Assembly (NCBI GenBank): GCA_965198725.1
Contig: CBDAPX010000001.1
Coordinates: forward strand, 2,976,001 to 3,040,000
Reading direction: 5' to 3'
Source: CBDAPX01 sp965198725
Lineage (GTDB): Bacteria; Pseudomonadota; Alphaproteobacteria; Rhodobacterales; Rhodobacteraceae
Length of the DNA stretch: 64,000 nucleotides
Positions 35,411-43,861 of this stretch are shown here, one piece after another. Both the position numbers and the translations under genes were made by a program. Within the stretch, counting starts at the first letter, position 1; each line of letters starts with the position of its first letter. A model generated the notes under the pieces. The model was not told the origin of the DNA. It did not search any database and was given only the letters and a program-made list of their open reading frames with translations.

Positions 35411-35496
35411 AAACAGTTTTTCCCTTTTGAAACGGGTCATCGCCGTCTATACGGCACGGGAAAGCTGCACAGAGTCGAAACGGTTGGAGCAAGGTT

Positions 35497-36501
35497 ATGA
35501 CCATTAATGTCGGTATCAATGGATTTGGACGGATCGGGCGCTGCACCCTCGCACATATCGCATCCAGCGGACGCAACGACATCCGCGTGGTCAAGGCCAA
35601 CGCAACCGGCCCGCTCGAAACCGCCGCGCATTTGATGCGCTATGACAGTATCCATGGCCGCTATCCCGGCGAGATTAAGGTTGTTGATGGCAAGCTCGAC
35701 CTCGGCCAAGAGCCGATTGAGATGTTCTCGACCTATGATCCGCAGGATCTGGATTGGTCCGGCTGCGACGTCGTTCTGGAATGCACCGGCAAGTTCAATG
35801 ACGGCAACAAGGCCGCTGTTCATATGGAACGCGGTGCCAGCTCTGTCCTCATCTCTGCACCGACGAAAAACGTGCAGAAAACCGTTGTTTTCGGCGTGAA
35901 TGACGAAAGCCTCGTCAAGGGCGACACGATGGTGTCCAACGGATCATGCACCACAAACTGCCTCGCTCCGCTGGCAAAAGTGCTGGATGAAGCCTTTGGC
36001 ATCGAACATGGCATCATGACGACTGTGCATTCCTATACCGGTGACCAATCCACCGTCGACCGCCGCCACAGCGATCTGTATCGCGCACGCGCTGCGGCGA
36101 TGGCGATGATCCCGACCAGCACGGGCGCCGCCAAGGCGCTGGGTGAGGTTCTGCCGAACCTCAAAGGCAAGCTTGACGGGTCGGCAATTCGCGTGCCGAC
36201 ACCAAACGTTTCAGCCGTTGACCTAACCTTCCGCGCGGGGCGCGACGTGACCGCCGAAGAGGTGAACGAAGCCGTACGCGCCGCCGCAGCTGGCCCGATG
36301 GGCAAGGTTTTGGCCTATGACCCCGAACAAAAGGTGTCGATTGACTTCAATCACACCGAAGAAAGCTCAATCTTCGCGCCTGACCAAACGCGGGTTGTTG
36401 ATGACCGTATGGTGCGGGTTTTGGCCTGGTACGACAACGAATGGGGCTTTTCTGCGCGGATGGCCGACGTCGCCGTGACCATGGGCGCTCTTAACCGGTA
36501 A
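35497..36501 (+). CDS. gap: Glyceraldehyde-3-phosphate dehydrogenase, type I
   Basis: This enzyme interconverts glyceraldehyde-3-phosphate and 1,3-bisphosphoglycerate. The 334 residues have the Rossmann start VGINGFGRIGR, the catalytic Cys in SCTTNC (about 153), the catalytic His in TVHSYTGDQ, and the terminal WYDNEWGF. In the coenzyme-specificity loop the usual N-D-L (Asp at about position 33) is replaced by N-A-T in VVKANATGP, so the Asp that binds the NAD ribose and excludes NADP is absent. GGAGCAAGG precedes the ATG. It shares LacI-type operators with tkt, suggesting a gluconeogenic or carbon-controlled role. Confidence 0.93.
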   Translation: MTINVGINGFGRIGRCTLAHIASSGRNDIRVVKANATGPLETAAHLMRYDSIHGRYPGEIKVVDGKLDLGQEPIEMFSTYDPQDLDWSGCDVVLECTGKFNDGNKAAVHMERGASSVLISAPTKNVQKTVVFGVNDESLVKGDTMVSNGSCTTNCLAPLAKVLDEAFGIEHGIMTTVHSYTGDQSTVDRRHSDLYRARAAAMAMIPTSTGAAKALGEVLPNLKGKLDGSAIRVPTPNVSAVDLTFRAGRDVTAEEVNEAVRAAAAGPMGKVLAYDPEQKVSIDFNHTEESSIFAPDQTRVVDDRMVRVLAWYDNEWGFSARMADVAVTMGALNR

Positions 36502-36576
36502 TTCCTGTTTTGCTTGAGATTTCGCTTTGCCTCGGCCATAGCTGAGCCAGAGCGAAACTTGAGAACAAAAGCAGGC

Positions 36577-36720
36577 ATGTCCAATACCCTTGCCTTTATT
36601 CTGGCGGTGATGGTCCTCTCCGCGATCGGGGCGGATTACGTGTTGTTCGACGGCGAATACACGCTCTACATGCTGCGCAAAATCGATGAGTTTATCGAAT
36701 GGATCGCCTTCTGGCGCTAG
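36577..36720 (+). CDS. 47-residue membrane protein downstream of gap
   Basis: A small frame begins at ATG 36577 (AGCAGG just upstream) and encodes MSNTLAFILAVMVLSAIGADYV, a single transmembrane helix, followed by a short amphipathic tail ending EWIAFWR. I recall similar small proteins after gap in other Rhodobacteraceae, but cannot confirm. It ends 3 bases before the convergent coaD gene. The function is unknown. Confidence 0.65.
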   Translation: MSNTLAFILAVMVLSAIGADYVLFDGEYTLYMLRKIDEFIEWIAFWR

Positions 36721-36723
36721 TCT

Positions 36724-37218
36724 TTAGCGCCCCAAGCGCTGCATCAGGGCTTCGTTCACCGCAGGCGTTACGAATTTACTGACATCCCCACCCAGCCGGG
36801 CAATCTCTTTGACCAGTTTGCTGGCTATGGCCTGATGCCGGGCTTCGGCCATCAAGAAAACCGTCTCGATACTGTCATCCAAGGCCCGATTCATCCCGAC
36901 CATCTGGAATTCGTATTCAAAGTCCGCCACCGCGCGCAGGCCCCGCACGATGATACTGGCCCCAACATCGCGGGCACAATCGATCAACAGGTTTTCAAAG
37001 GGATGCGGGACGATTTCGGTACCTGTCTGCTGGGACAGCTCGGCGCATTCGGCCTTAATCATCTCAACCCGCTCTTCCAGCGAAAACAGGGGCCCCTTGT
37101 CCCGGTTTATCGCCACCCCGATCACGAGGCGGTCAACCAATGCCGAAGCGCGCCGGATAATGTCCATATGACCCACTGTAATCGGGTCAAAAGTTCCAGG
37201 GTACAGGCCGATACGCAT
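36724..37218 (-). CDS. coaD: Phosphopantetheine adenylyltransferase
   Basis: CoaD adenylylates 4'-phosphopantetheine, the penultimate step of coenzyme A synthesis. The 164 residues begin MRIGLYPGTFDPITVGH with the nucleotidyltransferase T/HxGH motif, and include RGLRAVADFEYEFQM, both CoaD hallmarks. GGAGGAG lies 7 bases before this ATG; an ATG 11 codons earlier has none. It is convergent with the small gene after gap. Confidence 0.95.
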   Translation of the reverse strand: MRIGLYPGTFDPITVGHMDIIRRASALVDRLVIGVAINRDKGPLFSLEERVEMIKAECAELSQQTGTEIVPHPFENLLIDCARDVGASIIVRGLRAVADFEYEFQMVGMNRALDDSIETVFLMAEARHQAIASKLVKEIARLGGDVSKFVTPAVNEALMQRLGR

Positions 37219-37284
37219 CGGTACTCCTCCGGCAGCAGTATACGATCGCACGCAGACATGAATGCGGTCGATTTGGCAAGGGGG

Positions 37285-37719
37285 CTAGTGCCCCATGATC
37301 ATGCCTTGCAGAGCATCTTTTTCCATTGCGAGCTCAGAGAGTTGCGCCTTAACCACATCCCCAAGGGTGATCAGGCCGACCATCTTGCCATCCTCGACCA
37401 CCGGCATGTGCCGGAACCGGCCATCGGTCATCTTTTGCAAAACGTCCGACACGTCCATTTCGCTGGTGCAGGTGACCAGTTCGCGCGTCATATACGTGCT
37501 CACCGGTTTATCCAGACAGGCTGCACGATCTCGGGACAATTCGCGCACGATGTCGCGTTCCGACAATATGCCCGCGGCCGTTTCTCCATCATCACAGATA
37601 ACAACCGTCCCGATGCGTTTTTCAGCGAGGATCTTGGCCGCGTCTGCGACCGTTGCGTCCGACGTCACAGTGAAAACAGACTGCGCCGCTTTCGACCTGA
37701 GGATCTGATGAACAAGCAT
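37285..37719 (-). CDS. CBS domain-pair protein
   Basis: This 144-residue protein consists of two CBS domains (about 8-62 and 75-135), which bind adenosyl nucleotides and usually regulate a partner. Motifs are GTVVICDDGETAAGILSERDIVREL and HMPVVEDGKMVGLITLGDVVK. I start at MLVHQILRS, with GAGGTG upstream, rather than at an ATG 40 codons earlier. No enzyme or transporter domain is attached, and the partner is not evident from neighbours. Confidence 0.9.
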   Translation of the reverse strand: MLVHQILRSKAAQSVFTVTSDATVADAAKILAEKRIGTVVICDDGETAAGILSERDIVRELSRDRAACLDKPVSTYMTRELVTCTSEMDVSDVLQKMTDGRFRHMPVVEDGKMVGLITLGDVVKAQLSELAMEKDALQGMIMGH

Positions 37720-37777
37720 TTCAGCACCTCGTAACAGTGTTGCGTGTAGACAAGCTTTGCCGCAATGATCCGTTACG

Positions 37778-38674
37778 TCAAGTCGCGGATTCCAAACGGG
37801 CAATCGCGTCGCGGATACCGGTCTGCAGCAAATCCGCAATTCGGTTCAACCGTTCGCTGCGTTTATCGCCCTGATGACGCACCATGTAAAAGCTGCGGGT
37901 CAGACAAATGTCGTCGGGCAGCACTTTTTGCAGTCGCGTATGCGACGGCAGCGCAAATTCATGCGCGATGCACAAACCCATACCGCTTGCCGCGAACCGT
38001 AATTGCACCGGAACAGAGTTGGAGGCGAGCTGAACCCGGCGCAAACCGATATCGGCCAAGTAATCCAGTTCTGCATCATAAATCATGTCCGGGATGTACC
38101 CGATGATCCGGTGGCCGTACAGATCCTCGATCGACCCAATGGCGGGGGCGGTTTTCAAGTATCGGCGCGCGCCCACCAGAAACAGCCGGTAATCGGTAAT
38201 CTTTTGAACTAAAAGCTGGCCGGTCGTCGGCGGGCTGACCGTAATTGCAAGGTCCGCTTCACGGTGGCTGAGGTTCACGACCCGCGGCAGCGACACGATC
38301 TGAATGTCCAGATCCGGGTTTTCTGCGGCAATCGCCGCGCAGACGCCGGGCAGCACATAGTTTGCACAGCCATCCGGCGCACCGATCCGAATTTGCCCTG
38401 TCAGTTTATCGCTGCTGCCAACAACCGCCTCAACACCAAGGCGCATGGCCTCTTCTGCATGTTCGCTATGGCTGAGCAGTCGTTCCCCAGCCGAGGTTAA
38501 CGCGTATCCTTGCGGGGATTTGATGAAGAGCGGCGCCTCTAAATCCGCCTCGAGCCGCGCGATCCGCCGCCCCACGGTGGCCGGGTCAAGTTTCAGTTTC
38601 CGACCCGCCCCCGACAGGCTTTGTTCTCTGGCAACGGCCAGAAAAATCCTCAGATCATCCCACTGTGGTTCCAT
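37778..38674 (-). CDS. LysR family transcriptional regulator, divergent from mmsA
   Basis: This 298-residue regulator has the N-terminal helix-turn-helix (MEPQWDDLRIFLAVAREQSLSG; DPATVGRRIARLEADL) and an effector-binding domain from about 92. It diverges from mmsA, a usual arrangement for a regulator of the adjacent catabolic gene, so a role in valine or propionate-semialdehyde metabolism is likely. The effector is unknown. Confidence 0.88.
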   Translation of the reverse strand: MEPQWDDLRIFLAVAREQSLSGAGRKLKLDPATVGRRIARLEADLEAPLFIKSPQGYALTSAGERLLSHSEHAEEAMRLGVEAVVGSSDKLTGQIRIGAPDGCANYVLPGVCAAIAAENPDLDIQIVSLPRVVNLSHREADLAITVSPPTTGQLLVQKITDYRLFLVGARRYLKTAPAIGSIEDLYGHRIIGYIPDMIYDAELDYLADIGLRRVQLASNSVPVQLRFAASGMGLCIAHEFALPSHTRLQKVLPDDICLTRSFYMVRHQGDKRSERLNRIADLLQTGIRDAIARLESAT

Positions 38675-38699
38675 GCTCTGCTCTCTTCCCCTTTGCGAT

Positions 38700-38749
38700 C
38701 TTGCAAGGTGTTTTTGAAATCTTGCCCCTGTTCACGGGAAAATTGCAAG
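38700..38749. promoter_or_regulatory. Possible LysR binding region in front of mmsA
   Basis: CTTGCAAG (38700-38707) and ATTGCAAG (38742-38749) flank a further CTTGC at 38720-38724 in the divergent gap. Palindromic TTGCAA cores are compatible with LysR sites. No experiment supports this. Confidence 0.35.
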
Positions 38750-38788
38750 CCTATCATGCGCACAACTGATTTTCGGAGGAGCGTGAAA

Positions 38789-40288
38789 ATGCAGGAACTG
38801 ACCCATTACATGGACGGGGCACATGTTGCCGGAACGTCTGGTCGCTTTGCGGATGTGTACAACCCCGCCACTGGCGAGGTGCAGGCCAAGGTACCGCTTG
38901 CCAGCACCGACGAGGTAGCCAAAGCTGTCGAGATTGCCGCTGCTGCACAGATCGGTTGGGGCGCGGTCAACCCGCAGCGCCGCGCGCGGGTACTGATGAA
39001 ATTCGTGGACCTTTTGAACCGCGATATGGACAAGCTCGCCGAGGCGTTGAGCCGCGAGCACGGCAAGACCTTTCCTGACGCCAAAGGCGATATCCAGCGT
39101 GGTCTGGAGGTCTGTGAATACTGCATTGGCGCGCCGCAAATGCTCAAAGGCGAATACACCGACAGCGCAGGGCCCGGCATCGACATGTACTCCATGCGTC
39201 AGCCCTTGGGCGTGACCGCCGGTATCACCCCGTTCAACTTTCCCGCGATGATCCCGATGTGGATGTTTGCCCCGGCCATTGCCTGCGGCAACGCGTTTAT
39301 CCTCAAGCCTTCCGAACGGGACCCGTCCGTGCCCCTGATGCTGGCCGAACTGATGGAAGAAGCCGGTCTGCCCAAAGGCGTGTTGCAGGTCGTGAACGGC
39401 GACAAAGAGGCGGTTGACGCCCTGCTCTATCACCCGGTTGTGCAATCCATCGGCTTTGTCGGATCGACACCGATTGCCGAATACATCTATGGCACCGGCT
39501 GTGCCCAAGGCAAACGGGTTCAGTGTTTCGGCGGTGCCAAGAACCACATGATCGTCATGCCGGATGCGGACATGGATCAGGCCGCCGATGCGCTGGTCGG
39601 TGCGGGTTATGGCGCAGCAGGCGAACGCTGTATGGCGATCTCGGTCGCTGTGCCGGTGGGCGACGAAACAGCGGATCGGTTGATCGAAAAGCTGGTACCG
39701 CGCATCGAAAAGCTAAAGGTTGGCCCCTACACTGCGGGCGACGATGTCGACTATGGCCCGGTTGTCACCGGGGCCGCCAAGGACAAGATCCTTGGGCTGG
39801 TCCAGTCGGGCGTCGATCAGGGGGCAGAACTGGTGGTCGATGGGCGCGACTTCTCGCTGCAAGGCTACGAAGACGGCTTCTTTGTTGGCGCGCATCTCTT
39901 TGACCGCGTGACACCGGACATGGACATCTACAAACAGGAAATCTTTGGCCCGGTTCTGTCGACCGTCCGCGCAGGCAGCTATGAAGAAGCGCTGGGTCTG
40001 GCGATGGACCACGAATACGGCAACGGCACCGCGATCTTCACCCGCGATGGCGACACCGCGCGCGACTTTGCCAATCGGATCAATATCGGCATGGTCGGCA
40101 TCAACGTGCCCATCCCTGTGCCTTTGGCCTATCACACCTTTGGCGGGTGGAAGAAATCCGTCTTTGGCGACCTGAACCAGCACGGACCTGACGCGTTCAA
40201 ATTCTATACGCGCACCAAAACCGTTACCTCGCGCTGGCCCAGCGGCATCAAGGAAGGCGGCGAGTTCAACTTCAAGCCAATGGAATGA
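38789..40288 (+). CDS. mmsA: CoA-acylating methylmalonate-semialdehyde dehydrogenase
   Basis: This enzyme converts methylmalonate semialdehyde to propionyl-CoA, the last step of valine breakdown in this pathway, and also acts on malonate semialdehyde. The 499-residue aldehyde-dehydrogenase fold has TPFNFPAMIPMWM, FVGSTPIAEYIY, the diagnostic FGGAKNHMIVMPDADMDQA, and the catalytic Cys in AAGERCMAIS (about 285). GGAGGA precedes the ATG at 38789; an upstream ATG would cross the regulatory region. A terminator follows. The companion valine genes lie 2.4 kb further on. Confidence 0.95.
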   Translation: MQELTHYMDGAHVAGTSGRFADVYNPATGEVQAKVPLASTDEVAKAVEIAAAAQIGWGAVNPQRRARVLMKFVDLLNRDMDKLAEALSREHGKTFPDAKGDIQRGLEVCEYCIGAPQMLKGEYTDSAGPGIDMYSMRQPLGVTAGITPFNFPAMIPMWMFAPAIACGNAFILKPSERDPSVPLMLAELMEEAGLPKGVLQVVNGDKEAVDALLYHPVVQSIGFVGSTPIAEYIYGTGCAQGKRVQCFGGAKNHMIVMPDADMDQAADALVGAGYGAAGERCMAISVAVPVGDETADRLIEKLVPRIEKLKVGPYTAGDDVDYGPVVTGAAKDKILGLVQSGVDQGAELVVDGRDFSLQGYEDGFFVGAHLFDRVTPDMDIYKQEIFGPVLSTVRAGSYEEALGLAMDHEYGNGTAIFTRDGDTARDFANRINIGMVGINVPIPVPLAYHTFGGWKKSVFGDLNQHGPDAFKFYTRTKTVTSRWPSGIKEGGEFNFKPME

Positions 40289-40312
40289 TTCCGATCAAAA
40301 CCTGTTTTTTGG

Positions 40313-40337
40313 AAAAGGCGCCGCATGGCGCCTTTTT
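40313..40337 (+). terminator. Rho-independent terminator of mmsA
   Basis: The stem AAAAGGCGCC (40313-40322) pairs with GGCGCCTTTT (40327-40336) around GCAT, ending in T5. Confidence 0.92.
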
Positions 40338-40480
40338 AGTTTGCCGAGGGTCGAAACCCAAAAAATGCGGCGTGTCCGGACACGATTTTTGGCGTTTCGG
40401 GACGCGTCGGCCCCTATTCTATGGTGCCAATCGCCCTCACCCTCCTGACTGCAACCGCCAATTCTGTTAGGGTTCTTCCC

Positions 40481-41266
40481 ATGTCAAAGAAATCCGAAAG
40501 CATCGAAATCCGCGTCAGCCACGAGGTGAAAAGCCAGTTGGCTAATTTGTGCCGCACCCGCGGTTTGACAATGAGCGAAGTTGTTCGCCAAGGGATCGAC
40601 CATGAGCTGGCGGGGCAAAACCCCTTCACAGTATCAGGAGATACCTTTATGCGTTTTCCATCCTTTGCCTCGATCATGCGCCCGGTTTTGGTCGCACTTC
40701 CAGTCTTACTGCTAACCCTCCTCTATTGGAGCAGCACACAAACGCCGGTTACTGCCTCGCCCCAGATCCGTGTGTATTTCAGCGCGCTGGATTACGACGG
40801 CGATGGCATGATCACACAGCCCGAATATGCGCGGTTCCTGATCGAAGAAGACGATTTCGAAGCCTCCGAAACCTGCGGCTCGGACAGCGCCGTTGAGGAA
40901 CCTTGCACTGCCCAGGACGCTGCCCGCGAAACGCTAGACCGCGTTGACAGCGATGCAAGCGGCACCGTTGGATACGAAGAGTTTGAGGCCTTCATCCTTT
41001 TGGAACGTGCGCATCACTTCATCGAACTTGACCGCAATGAAAACGGGTTTGTCACTGCCGAGGAGTTTTTTGCCACAGAACTGCAATGGGCATTGGACGA
41101 GGACCCCGAGCCGCTGACCGCCGCGTGCCGTGCTGTGTTGGAGGCTGAAAAGGTGGAAGGCGTCACGGCTACCTGCGTTGATCCGCAAGAGGCGCGCATG
41201 GTGTTGGCAGAGTTTGACGCCAACCGCGATGACCGCATCACATTGCGAGAATTCCTCGAACACTGA
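40481..41266 (+). CDS. RHH domain - transmembrane - four EF-hand protein
   Basis: This 261-residue protein joins an N-terminal ribbon-helix-helix-like segment (residues 5-44: ESIEIRVSHEVKSQLANLC, then GLTMSEVVRQGIDHEL) to one transmembrane helix (about 64-84). Four EF-hand loops follow: 104-115 (DYDGDGMITQPE), 156-167 (DSDASGTVGYEE), 184-195 (DRNENGFVTAEE) and 246-257 (DANRDDRITLRE, degenerate). Cysteines at 132, 142, 216 and 232 could form periplasmic disulfides. The layout would place a DNA-binding domain in the cytoplasm and a Ca sensor outside. An internal ATG at 40649 (residue 57) has its own AGGAG, so a shorter secreted EF-hand product is also possible. No known function. Confidence 0.82.
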   Translation: MSKKSESIEIRVSHEVKSQLANLCRTRGLTMSEVVRQGIDHELAGQNPFTVSGDTFMRFPSFASIMRPVLVALPVLLLTLLYWSSTQTPVTASPQIRVYFSALDYDGDGMITQPEYARFLIEEDDFEASETCGSDSAVEEPCTAQDAARETLDRVDSDASGTVGYEEFEAFILLERAHHFIELDRNENGFVTAEEFFATELQWALDEDPEPLTAACRAVLEAEKVEGVTATCVDPQEARMVLAEFDANRDDRITLREFLEH

Positions 41267-41377
41267 TCGACGTACCGTCAGACCGTGCCCATACATGTCA
41301 AAAATGTCGACAACGCGTCGTGTTTTGAATATTTGAAGGCACGGTCTTGTGACCAACCCTTCGATCTGACTTAGAAA

Positions 41378-41798
41378 ATGCCTGTTACCTTTAGAATTTT
41401 CGCCGAGCGCGGCTTGGTATACGTGAAATACACCGGGGTTGCGACTGTCCCGGAAACCACAGCCGTTTTTAATGAATACGCGAAGCATCCTGACTGCGCA
41501 CCGGGCCAAAAAACAGCTTGTAGACATGTCTGGTCTGACCGGCGTCGACACGGATTTCACCGAGCTTATGAAGTTGCAGGCTCGCAAAGCAGATGTGTTT
41601 GCGGCAGGCGCTGTTCAAACCTTAATCGTTTACTATGCGCCCAATGACGTCGGCATGGGGATTGCCCGACTGATCGAACGATCCTGGCAGGATATCGATG
41701 CCGTGGTGCCGATTATTCAGAACAACGAAGCGGATGCGTTGGAACTGTTGGGTCAACCGGAACGCAGCATGCGCGAGTTGATGCAAAAGGTGTCCTGA
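41378..41798 (+). pseudogene. Conserved small protein gene with a one-base frameshift
   Basis: Frame 41378 onward encodes MPVTFRIFAERGLVYVKYTG to DCAPGQK. At the run of six A (41508-41513) the sensible sequence jumps frame: with five A the text reads DCAPGQKQLVDMSGLTG and continues through TLIVYYAPND to the stop at 41798, about 139 residues. The restored protein looks like a soluble STAS-like or similar alpha/beta protein found, as I recall, in related Rhodobacteraceae, with no assigned function. A sequencing error in the A-run or a true inactivating mutation both fit. No good ribosome site is visible. Confidence 0.65.
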
Positions 41799-41940
41799 TC
41801 CGAACCGGGGTCCAAATTGGGCAAGCCTTTGCCGAAATCAGAACTAACAAATGCGTGACAGCCCCATTTTACGAGCAATCGGGATTGCTGGCTTCCCCGC
41901 CGATCCTGTAGAAACAGGATAAACGTATATGAGGTACACT

Positions 41941-42543
41941 ATGTCTGGACCCAAAATTTCGCGCCGCAGCGCCGTACTGGGTGTTGCCGCAAGCATCGCA
42001 ACCCCAACCGTTTTGCGCGCGCAAGACACCCAAGATGCCTTCCCAGAGGATGAGGCCCCCATCGAAGACACATATGGGGTGCGCCGCAACGCGTCGGCCT
42101 TTCTGGCACAACGCTGGGAAGACCATTTTGATACGCTGGGTACAGGCGCAATTCTGTGTGACGTAACCAGCCGTGCCGTTCATTACTGGGGGCCGGATGG
42201 GTTCACCTATCGGCTGTACCCATCTTCGGTGCCAAAGTCAGAGGAACTGACCCGGCGCGGCTATACAGAGGTCGTGCGCAAAAAGGTTGGTCCAACATGG
42301 ACGCCAACCGCAAATATGCGCGAACGGGACCCGACCCTGCCCGCCTTCATGGATGCCGGCCCCGGCAACCCGCTGGGCACACATGCAATGTACCTGACTT
42401 GGCCAGCTTACCTGATCCACGGCACCCACGACACGCGCAAGATCGGTCGTCTTAGCTCTTCGGGATGTATCGGGCTGTACAACCAGCACATTTCCGAGCT
42501 TTTCGAGATGACGGCAATTGGAACGCAAGTTCGCGTTCTCTGA
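41941..42543 (+). CDS. L,D-transpeptidase (YkuD family) with Tat-like signal
   Basis: This 200-residue exported protein would cross-link peptidoglycan or attach proteins to it. The signal has a twin Arg (ISRRSAVLG) and an AxA-like end. The YkuD core has the catalytic His in YLIHGTHD and the catalytic Cys in SSSGCIGLYN (about 176). The Arg that normally follows (GCIR) is Gly here, which may lower activity or alter specificity. I start at 41941 because GAGG lies 8 bases upstream; an ATG four codons earlier also exists. A terminator follows. Confidence 0.88.
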   Translation: MSGPKISRRSAVLGVAASIATPTVLRAQDTQDAFPEDEAPIEDTYGVRRNASAFLAQRWEDHFDTLGTGAILCDVTSRAVHYWGPDGFTYRLYPSSVPKSEELTRRGYTEVVRKKVGPTWTPTANMRERDPTLPAFMDAGPGNPLGTHAMYLTWPAYLIHGTHDTRKIGRLSSSGCIGLYNQHISELFEMTAIGTQVRVL

Positions 42544-42566
42544 ACCGCCAAACAGCTGATAATGAA

Positions 42567-42598
42567 CGGGCGGCCATTTCGGCCGCCCGATTTGTTTT
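42567..42598 (+). terminator. Rho-independent terminator of the L,D-transpeptidase gene
   Basis: The stem CGGGCGGCC (42567-42575) pairs perfectly with GGCCGCCCG (42581-42589); an interrupted T-run (TTTGTTTT) follows. Confidence 0.88.
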
Positions 42599-42667
42599 GC
42601 AGCATTGCAAAACCGATTTGCTCTGCGACCGCTTTGCCTGTTTGCGAAACGCCTGTATCGTGCAATA

Positions 42668-42685
42668 ATTAAACATACGTTCAAT
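42668..42685. promoter_or_regulatory. Imperfect 18-bp palindrome upstream of the isobutyryl-CoA dehydrogenase gene
   Basis: ATTAAACATACGTTCAAT is palindromic at 7 of 9 pairs and lies 25 bases before the ATG, overlapping a possible -10 (AATAAT, 42664). The size and position suggest a TetR-type repressor site for the valine operon. No regulator gene is adjacent. Confidence 0.45.
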
Positions 42686-42709
42686 TCACGCCGCCGGGGG
42701 AGGAGCAGC

Positions 42710-43852
42710 ATGGATTTCGCACTGACCGAAGAACAGACCGCCATTTTCGACATGGCCCATGGGTTCGGACAAGAGCATATCGCGCCATTTGCCCAAGCTT
42801 GGGAAAAGGACGGAACCATTCCCAAAGAGCTTTGGCCAGAGATCGCCGCCTTGGGCTTTGGTGGGCTTTATGTCGGCGAGGACAGTGGCGGCTCTGGCCT
42901 GTCCCGGCTGGATGCAACGCTGGTCTTCGAAGCGCTCAGCATGGCCTGCCCCTCTGTCGCGGCGTTTTTGTCGATCCACAACATGTGCGCCAAGATGATC
43001 GACAGCTTTGCCAGTGAAGATCTGAAATCCCGCGTCATGCCGGATGTTCTGACGATGAACACGGTGCTCAGCTACTGCCTGACAGAACCCGGGTCCGGCT
43101 CTGACGCCGCCGCGCTCAAAACCCGGGCCGAACGGACCAACGACGGTTATCTCGTCACCGGGACCAAGGCGTTCATTTCGGGCGGCGGGTATTCGGACGC
43201 CTATGTCTGCATGGTGCGCACCGGCGAAGACGGACCCAAAGGGGTTTCCACGCTTTATGTCGAGGATGGTTCAGACGGGCTCAGCTTTGGCGGTCTGGAA
43301 GACAAAATGGGCTGGCGCAGCCAACCCACGGCACAGGTTCAGTTCGATGACTGCAAGGTGCCTGCCGGTAACCTGATCGGCGAAGAAGGTCACGGCTTCA
43401 AATATGCGATGATGGGGCTGGACGGCGGTCGCCTCAACATCGCGGCCTGTTCTTTGGGCGCGGCACAGACAGCTTTGACACAGACCTTGGCCTATATGGG
43501 AGAGCGCAAGGCCTTTGGACAAAGCATTGATCAGTTCCAAGGTTTGCAGTTTCGCCTTGCCGATATGGAAATCGAATTGCAAGCCGCGCGCACCTTCCTG
43601 CGCCAAGCGGCGTGGAAGCTGGATACCGGCGCGCCAGACGCCACCAAGTTCTGCGCCATGGCCAAGAAATTCGTGACCGAAACCGGGTCCAAGGTTGTCG
43701 ACCAATGCCTGCAATTGCATGGTGGCTATGGGTATCTGGCCGATTACGGGATCGAAAAACTGGTCCGTGACCTGCGGGTGCACCAGATCCTAGAAGGTAC
43801 GAATGAAATCATGCGCCTGATCGTGGCCCGGCAGATGCTCGCAGCGCGCTAA
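42710..43852 (+). CDS. Acyl-CoA dehydrogenase, probably isobutyryl-CoA dehydrogenase
   Basis: This 380-residue FAD enzyme would oxidise isobutyryl-CoA to methacrylyl-CoA in valine degradation, passing electrons to ETF. Family motifs include CLTEPGSGSDAAALKT, GTKAFISGGG, RKAFGQSIDQFQGLQF, QLHGGYGYL and the C-terminal IHQ/EGTNEIMR-type segment HQILEGTNEIMRLIVA, which carries the catalytic Glu. GGGAGGAG precedes the ATG; the frame opens 35 codons earlier but without family sequence. It is followed 9 bases later by the hydrolase/dehydrogenase frame of the same pathway, which is the basis for the substrate assignment. Confidence 0.9.
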   Translation: MDFALTEEQTAIFDMAHGFGQEHIAPFAQAWEKDGTIPKELWPEIAALGFGGLYVGEDSGGSGLSRLDATLVFEALSMACPSVAAFLSIHNMCAKMIDSFASEDLKSRVMPDVLTMNTVLSYCLTEPGSGSDAAALKTRAERTNDGYLVTGTKAFISGGGYSDAYVCMVRTGEDGPKGVSTLYVEDGSDGLSFGGLEDKMGWRSQPTAQVQFDDCKVPAGNLIGEEGHGFKYAMMGLDGGRLNIAACSLGAAQTALTQTLAYMGERKAFGQSIDQFQGLQFRLADMEIELQAARTFLRQAAWKLDTGAPDATKFCAMAKKFVTETGSKVVDQCLQLHGGYGYLADYGIEKLVRDLRVHQILEGTNEIMRLIVARQMLAAR

Positions 43853-43861
43853 GGAAGACCC

